The position numbers and the translations under genes are program-made. Below, in pieces: positions 6,031 through 9,063 of a DNA stretch of 9,063 nucleotides. The notes under the pieces are model-generated. The model searched no databases, had not been told where the DNA came from, and worked only from the letters and a program-made list of their open reading frames with translations. Location: positions 1 through 9,063 of the forward strand of contig CANGOY010000065.1 in the NCBI GenBank assembly GCA_947455585.1, in the 5' to 3' direction. The stretch comes from Comamonadaceae bacterium (GTDB taxonomy: Bacteria; Pseudomonadota; Gammaproteobacteria; Burkholderiales; Burkholderiaceae_C). The number at the start of each line of letters is the position of its first letter. The stretch's first letter is position 1.

Positions 6031-9000
6031 TTAAGGCATCATCTCCACCGGAATTTCCATCGGGCCTTTGCCGCTGTACTTTTCAAGGTAGATGTAAATC
6101 ACAGGCGTGATGTAGAGCGTGATCACTTGCGAGAACGCCAAACCACCCACAACCACAATGCCCAATGGCATGCGCAACTCAGCGCCTGCCCCCAGCCCCA
6201 AGGCAATCGGCAAAGCGCCCATCATCGCGGCGAGCGTGGTCATCAAAATGGGACGGAACCGCGTCAAGCACGCTGTGCGAATGGCTTCACGCGGCGTCAT
6301 GTTATGTTGGCGTTGGGCTTCGAGTGCGAAGTCAATCATCAAAATCGCGTTCTTTTTCACGATACCAATCAGCAGCAAGATGCCGATGGTGGCAATGATG
6401 GTCAGCTCCATGCCAAACAAACGCAAGAACAACAAGGCACCAATCGCCGCAGAAGGCAAGCCCGCCAAAATCGTCAGCGGGTGGATGTAGCTTTCGTACA
6501 AAACACCCAACAAGATGTAAATCACAAAGATGGCGCTGACCAACAAAATGATTTGTCCAGACTGGCCACTTTGAAACACCGCCGCATCACCGCCATAGCT
6601 GGTGATGATGGTGGCAGGCAACTCGATGTCTTTGGTGAACTGGTCAATCTTAGAAGTCGCATCACCCAAAGGCACATCGGGCGCCAAGTTAAACGAAATC
6701 GTGACCGCAGGAATTTGCCCCTGATGGTTCACCGCTGTTGGGCCGATGAAACGTTTGAAGTTCGCCACACTCGAGAGCGGCACCAAGCGGTCCGTGGCGC
6801 GGCCGCGCACATAGATGTCGTTCAAGCCGGCTTCGAATTGGCGGCTTTCTTCTAGCGACTCCAAAATCACTTGGTAGGTATTGACCGGTGTGTAAATGGT
6901 GGAGATTTGTTTCTCACCATACGACGAATACAAAGCCGTGCGAATGTCTGCCATCGTCACGCCAGCACTGGCGGCTTTTTCGCGGTTGATGTCGACCAAC
7001 ACATTCAAGCCTTTGAGCTGTGAATCGGTCGTGACGTCTCGAAAGATGGGGTCTGCGCGCATTTGGCGCACCATCTTTTCAGACCATTCATTTACACCAT
7101 CAAAGCCCACGCTTTGCAAGATGAACTGGTATCGGCTCTTACTCACCTTGCCGCCGAGCTGCAAGTTTTGAATGGGTCGCATGTAGACGTTCAAGCCAGG
7201 CAAAGTGCGGAACTTGCTTCGCAAGCCTTCCAGCACCTTTTGCATAGGCGCACGGTCGCTCTTGGGCTTGAGGTTCAAGAACATGCGGCCGTTGTTAGGC
7301 AAATTGCCGTTGTTGCCACCGCCGCCCACAAACGACACCATGCTCAGCACGTTGGGGTCGTTCTTGACCATTTCAGCGGCTTGATCTTGCAAGGCCAACA
7401 TGGATGAGAACGAAATGTCTTCCGCAGCTTCTGTGGTCATCAAAACTTGACCCAAGTCTTCTTCAGGGAAGAAACCCTTGGGCACCCAGATGTACATGGC
7501 AATGGTCACCACAAAGGTGCCAATGGCCACACCCAGCACGTAGCGCTGATGTGCCAAACACCAGTCCAAGGTGGACTCGTATTTACGCAGCACCGCATGA
7601 AAAATTTCATCGAACTTGACGGTAATCCAATAGTCTTTCGGCTCTTCGCCGTGCTTGGGCAAGAAGCGGCTGCACAACATAGGCACTAGCGTCAGCGACA
7701 CAATGGCAGAGACCAAAATGGACAGCGACACCACCACCGCAAACTCTCGGAACAGCAGACCAATAGGCCCCGGCATGAAGAAGATGGGAATGAACACCGC
7801 CACCAAAGAAATCGAAATCGAGATGATGGTGAAGCCCACTTCTTGACTGCCCTTCAACGCAGCTTTGAGCGGGTGCATGCCCTCTTCCACATAGCGCACG
7901 ATGTTCTCAAGCACCACGATAGAGTCATCTACCACCAAGCCCACGGCGAGCGTGATGCCTAGCAATGAGACGTTATCTAGGCTAAAACCCAACCAATACA
8001 TCAAGAAGAACGCGCCAATCAACGATACAGGCAAACTCAAAGCGGGAATGATGGTGGCAGCGGCATGTTTCAAGAACAAGAAAATCACCAACACCACCAA
8101 CACGATGGTCAAGGCCAAGGTGTAGTTCACGTCGTGAATCGACTCACGAATCGACATAGAACGGTCGTTCAACAAGTTGATTTGCACGGACCCCGGCATT
8201 TGCTTTTCGAACTGCGGAATCATGCGGCGAATGCCGTCCACCACCTTCACGGTATTGGCGCTCGGCTGACGCAACACCGCAATGATGACCGCACGTTCGC
8301 CCATGTAAGAGCCACTGGTTTTCACCTGTTCGTAGCTCTCGCTCACCACCGCCACATCTGACAGACGAATGGGCACGCCATTGCGCTGGGCAATCAGTAA
8401 ATCAGCAAATTCACGGGCACGCACCAGCTGTGGGTTGGCATAAATCGTCAGCGCTTGACGGGGGCCATCCAACACACCCACGGGTGAATTGGAGTTGGCT
8501 TTGTTGACGGCTTGGGCCACATCGTCCATCGTCAAGTTGTTCAAGGCCAACTTGGCGGGGTTGGCGCGCACGCGCACGGCGTAGCGTTTTTGGCCATAAA
8601 CCAAAACTTGCGCCACACCGTCGATGGTGGACAAGTTAGGAGAAATCAGGTTTTCCGCATAGTCACTGACTTCAAACAAGTCCATGGCGGGCGATGTCAA
8701 AGACATCAACAACACTGGCGCATCCGCAGGGTTGACCTTGCGGTACGACGGTGGCGTGGTCATCTCAATGGGAAGACGACGCTGGGCGCGCAGCAAGGCA
8801 GCCTGCACATCTACGGCAGCTTTGTCGATGTCGCGGTCGTTGTTGAATTCCAGCGTGATGCTGGTGGTGCTCAAAAAGTTGGTCGAACTGATGACGGTGA
8901 TACCGTCAATCGTGGAGAACTCTTTCTCCAAGGGCAAGGCCACAGAGGCTGCCATGTTTTCTGGACTGGCGCCAGACAAAGTGGCCGACACCTGAATGAC

Positions 9001-9063
9001 CGGGCTGTTAAAGCTGGGCAGCGCGGCCACAGGAATTTTGGTGTACGCAATGACACCCGCCAC
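6031..9063 (-). CDS. RND efflux pump inner-membrane subunit, HAE1 type (MdtB/MdtC/MuxB-like), 5' end cut by window edge
   Basis: Proton-driven drug exporter subunit that works as a trimer in the inner membrane with a periplasmic adaptor and an outer-membrane channel. 1010 residues are visible; full-length members have about 1030-1050. The first visible codon is GTG (valine) at 9063-9061 and is internal, since AGVIAYTKIPVAALP normally follows a first membrane helix. By comparison with AcrB numbering about 28 residues are missing. Visible parts: the porter-domain start GASPENMAASVALPLEKEF (31-49); membrane segments about 315-331, 338-358, 366-386, 412-432 and 441-462; the TM4 proton-relay pair Asp379-Asp380 in LVVDDSIVVLENI; a second half with helices from about 508, 838-857, 862-882, 886-905 and 932-957; and the TM10 lysine (Lys904, in GIVKKNAILMIDFA). 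VDDSIVVLENIVR resembles MdtB/MdtC and MuxB/MuxC more than AcrB. The substrate cannot be told. Adaptor and partner genes would lie beyond the right edge. No stop or frameshift interrupts it. Confidence 0.93.
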   Translation of the reverse strand: MAGVIAYTKIPVAALPSFNSPVIQVSATLSGASPENMAASVALPLEKEFSTIDGITVISSTNFLSTTSITLEFNNDRDIDKAAVDVQAALLRAQRRLPIEMTTPPSYRKVNPADAPVLLMSLTSPAMDLFEVSDYAENLISPNLSTIDGVAQVLVYGQKRYAVRVRANPAKLALNNLTMDDVAQAVNKANSNSPVGVLDGPRQALTIYANPQLVRAREFADLLIAQRNGVPIRLSDVAVVSESYEQVKTSGSYMGERAVIIAVLRQPSANTVKVVDGIRRMIPQFEKQMPGSVQINLLNDRSMSIRESIHDVNYTLALTIVLVVLVIFLFLKHAAATIIPALSLPVSLIGAFFLMYWLGFSLDNVSLLGITLAVGLVVDDSIVVLENIVRYVEEGMHPLKAALKGSQEVGFTIISISISLVAVFIPIFFMPGPIGLLFREFAVVVSLSILVSAIVSLTLVPMLCSRFLPKHGEEPKDYWITVKFDEIFHAVLRKYESTLDWCLAHQRYVLGVAIGTFVVTIAMYIWVPKGFFPEEDLGQVLMTTEAAEDISFSSMLALQDQAAEMVKNDPNVLSMVSFVGGGGNNGNLPNNGRMFLNLKPKSDRAPMQKVLEGLRSKFRTLPGLNVYMRPIQNLQLGGKVSKSRYQFILQSVGFDGVNEWSEKMVRQMRADPIFRDVTTDSQLKGLNVLVDINREKAASAGVTMADIRTALYSSYGEKQISTIYTPVNTYQVILESLEESRQFEAGLNDIYVRGRATDRLVPLSSVANFKRFIGPTAVNHQGQIPAVTISFNLAPDVPLGDATSKIDQFTKDIELPATIITSYGGDAAVFQSGQSGQIILLVSAIFVIYILLGVLYESYIHPLTILAGLPSAAIGALLFLRLFGMELTIIATIGILLLIGIVKKNAILMIDFALEAQRQHNMTPREAIRTACLTRFRPILMTTLAAMMGALPIALGLGAGAELRMPLGIVVVGGLAFSQVITLYITPVIYIYLEKYSGKGPMEIPVEMMP

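Noticed and set aside
5995..6855. 286-codon open frame on the plus strand under the pump gene.
   Set aside because: It is antisense to well-conserved RND sequence, has Gln/His/Arg-rich low-quality composition and matches no family; other long open frames opposite the pump, moaA and moeA were rejected for the same reason.
9061..9063. GTG at the right edge as the start codon of the pump gene.
   Set aside because: The family has a first membrane helix before AGVIAYTKIP, so this valine is internal and the gene continues past the window.

Overview
The window looks like ordinary core chromosome of a betaproteobacterium, most likely a Comamonadaceae-type member of the Burkholderiales (Limnohabitans/Rhodoferax/Acidovorax-like). 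This rests on protein resemblance from memory: a MoaA with a roughly 30-residue leader before a DSLGRPLHDLRISVTDRC block, a small DUF3149-type protein, and moderately GC-rich codon use with many TTG and CAA codons. No search was run. I see no mobile element, CRISPR array, rRNA or tRNA, and no gap longer than about 300 bases without a gene.

Layout. The left edge (1-701, minus) holds the glutaminase half of a glutamine-dependent NAD+ synthetase (nadE), cut by the window edge. Divergent from it, 44 bases away, is a FemAB/GNAT-like acyltransferase (746-1921, plus) of the PF04339 type. It converges on ppa, soluble inorganic pyrophosphatase (1990-2517, minus), across a hairpin terminator that suits ppa best. 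Upstream of ppa on the same strand is a 47-residue single-span membrane protein (2612-2755, minus) resembling DUF3149.

The centre is a molybdenum cofactor block on the plus strand: moaA (2867-4030, GTP to the cPMP precursor), mobA (4093-4731, guanylyl transfer to Moco) and moeA (4728-6011, molybdate insertion). mobA and moeA overlap by ATGA. Between moaA and the divergent DUF3149 gene is an FNR/Anr-like palindrome (2814-2827) with one mismatch in ten defined positions, suggesting oxygen-responsive control of one or both sides.

The right third (6031-9063, minus) is a large RND efflux pump subunit of the HAE1 type (MdtB/MdtC/MuxB-like). It lacks about 25-30 N-terminal residues because the gene runs off the window. 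It converges on moeA with only 19 bases between the two stop codons.

No novel multi-gene system is evident. The best leads are the FNR-like site with well-placed promoter geometry towards the uncharacterised small membrane protein, and a short apparent insertion in MoaA.
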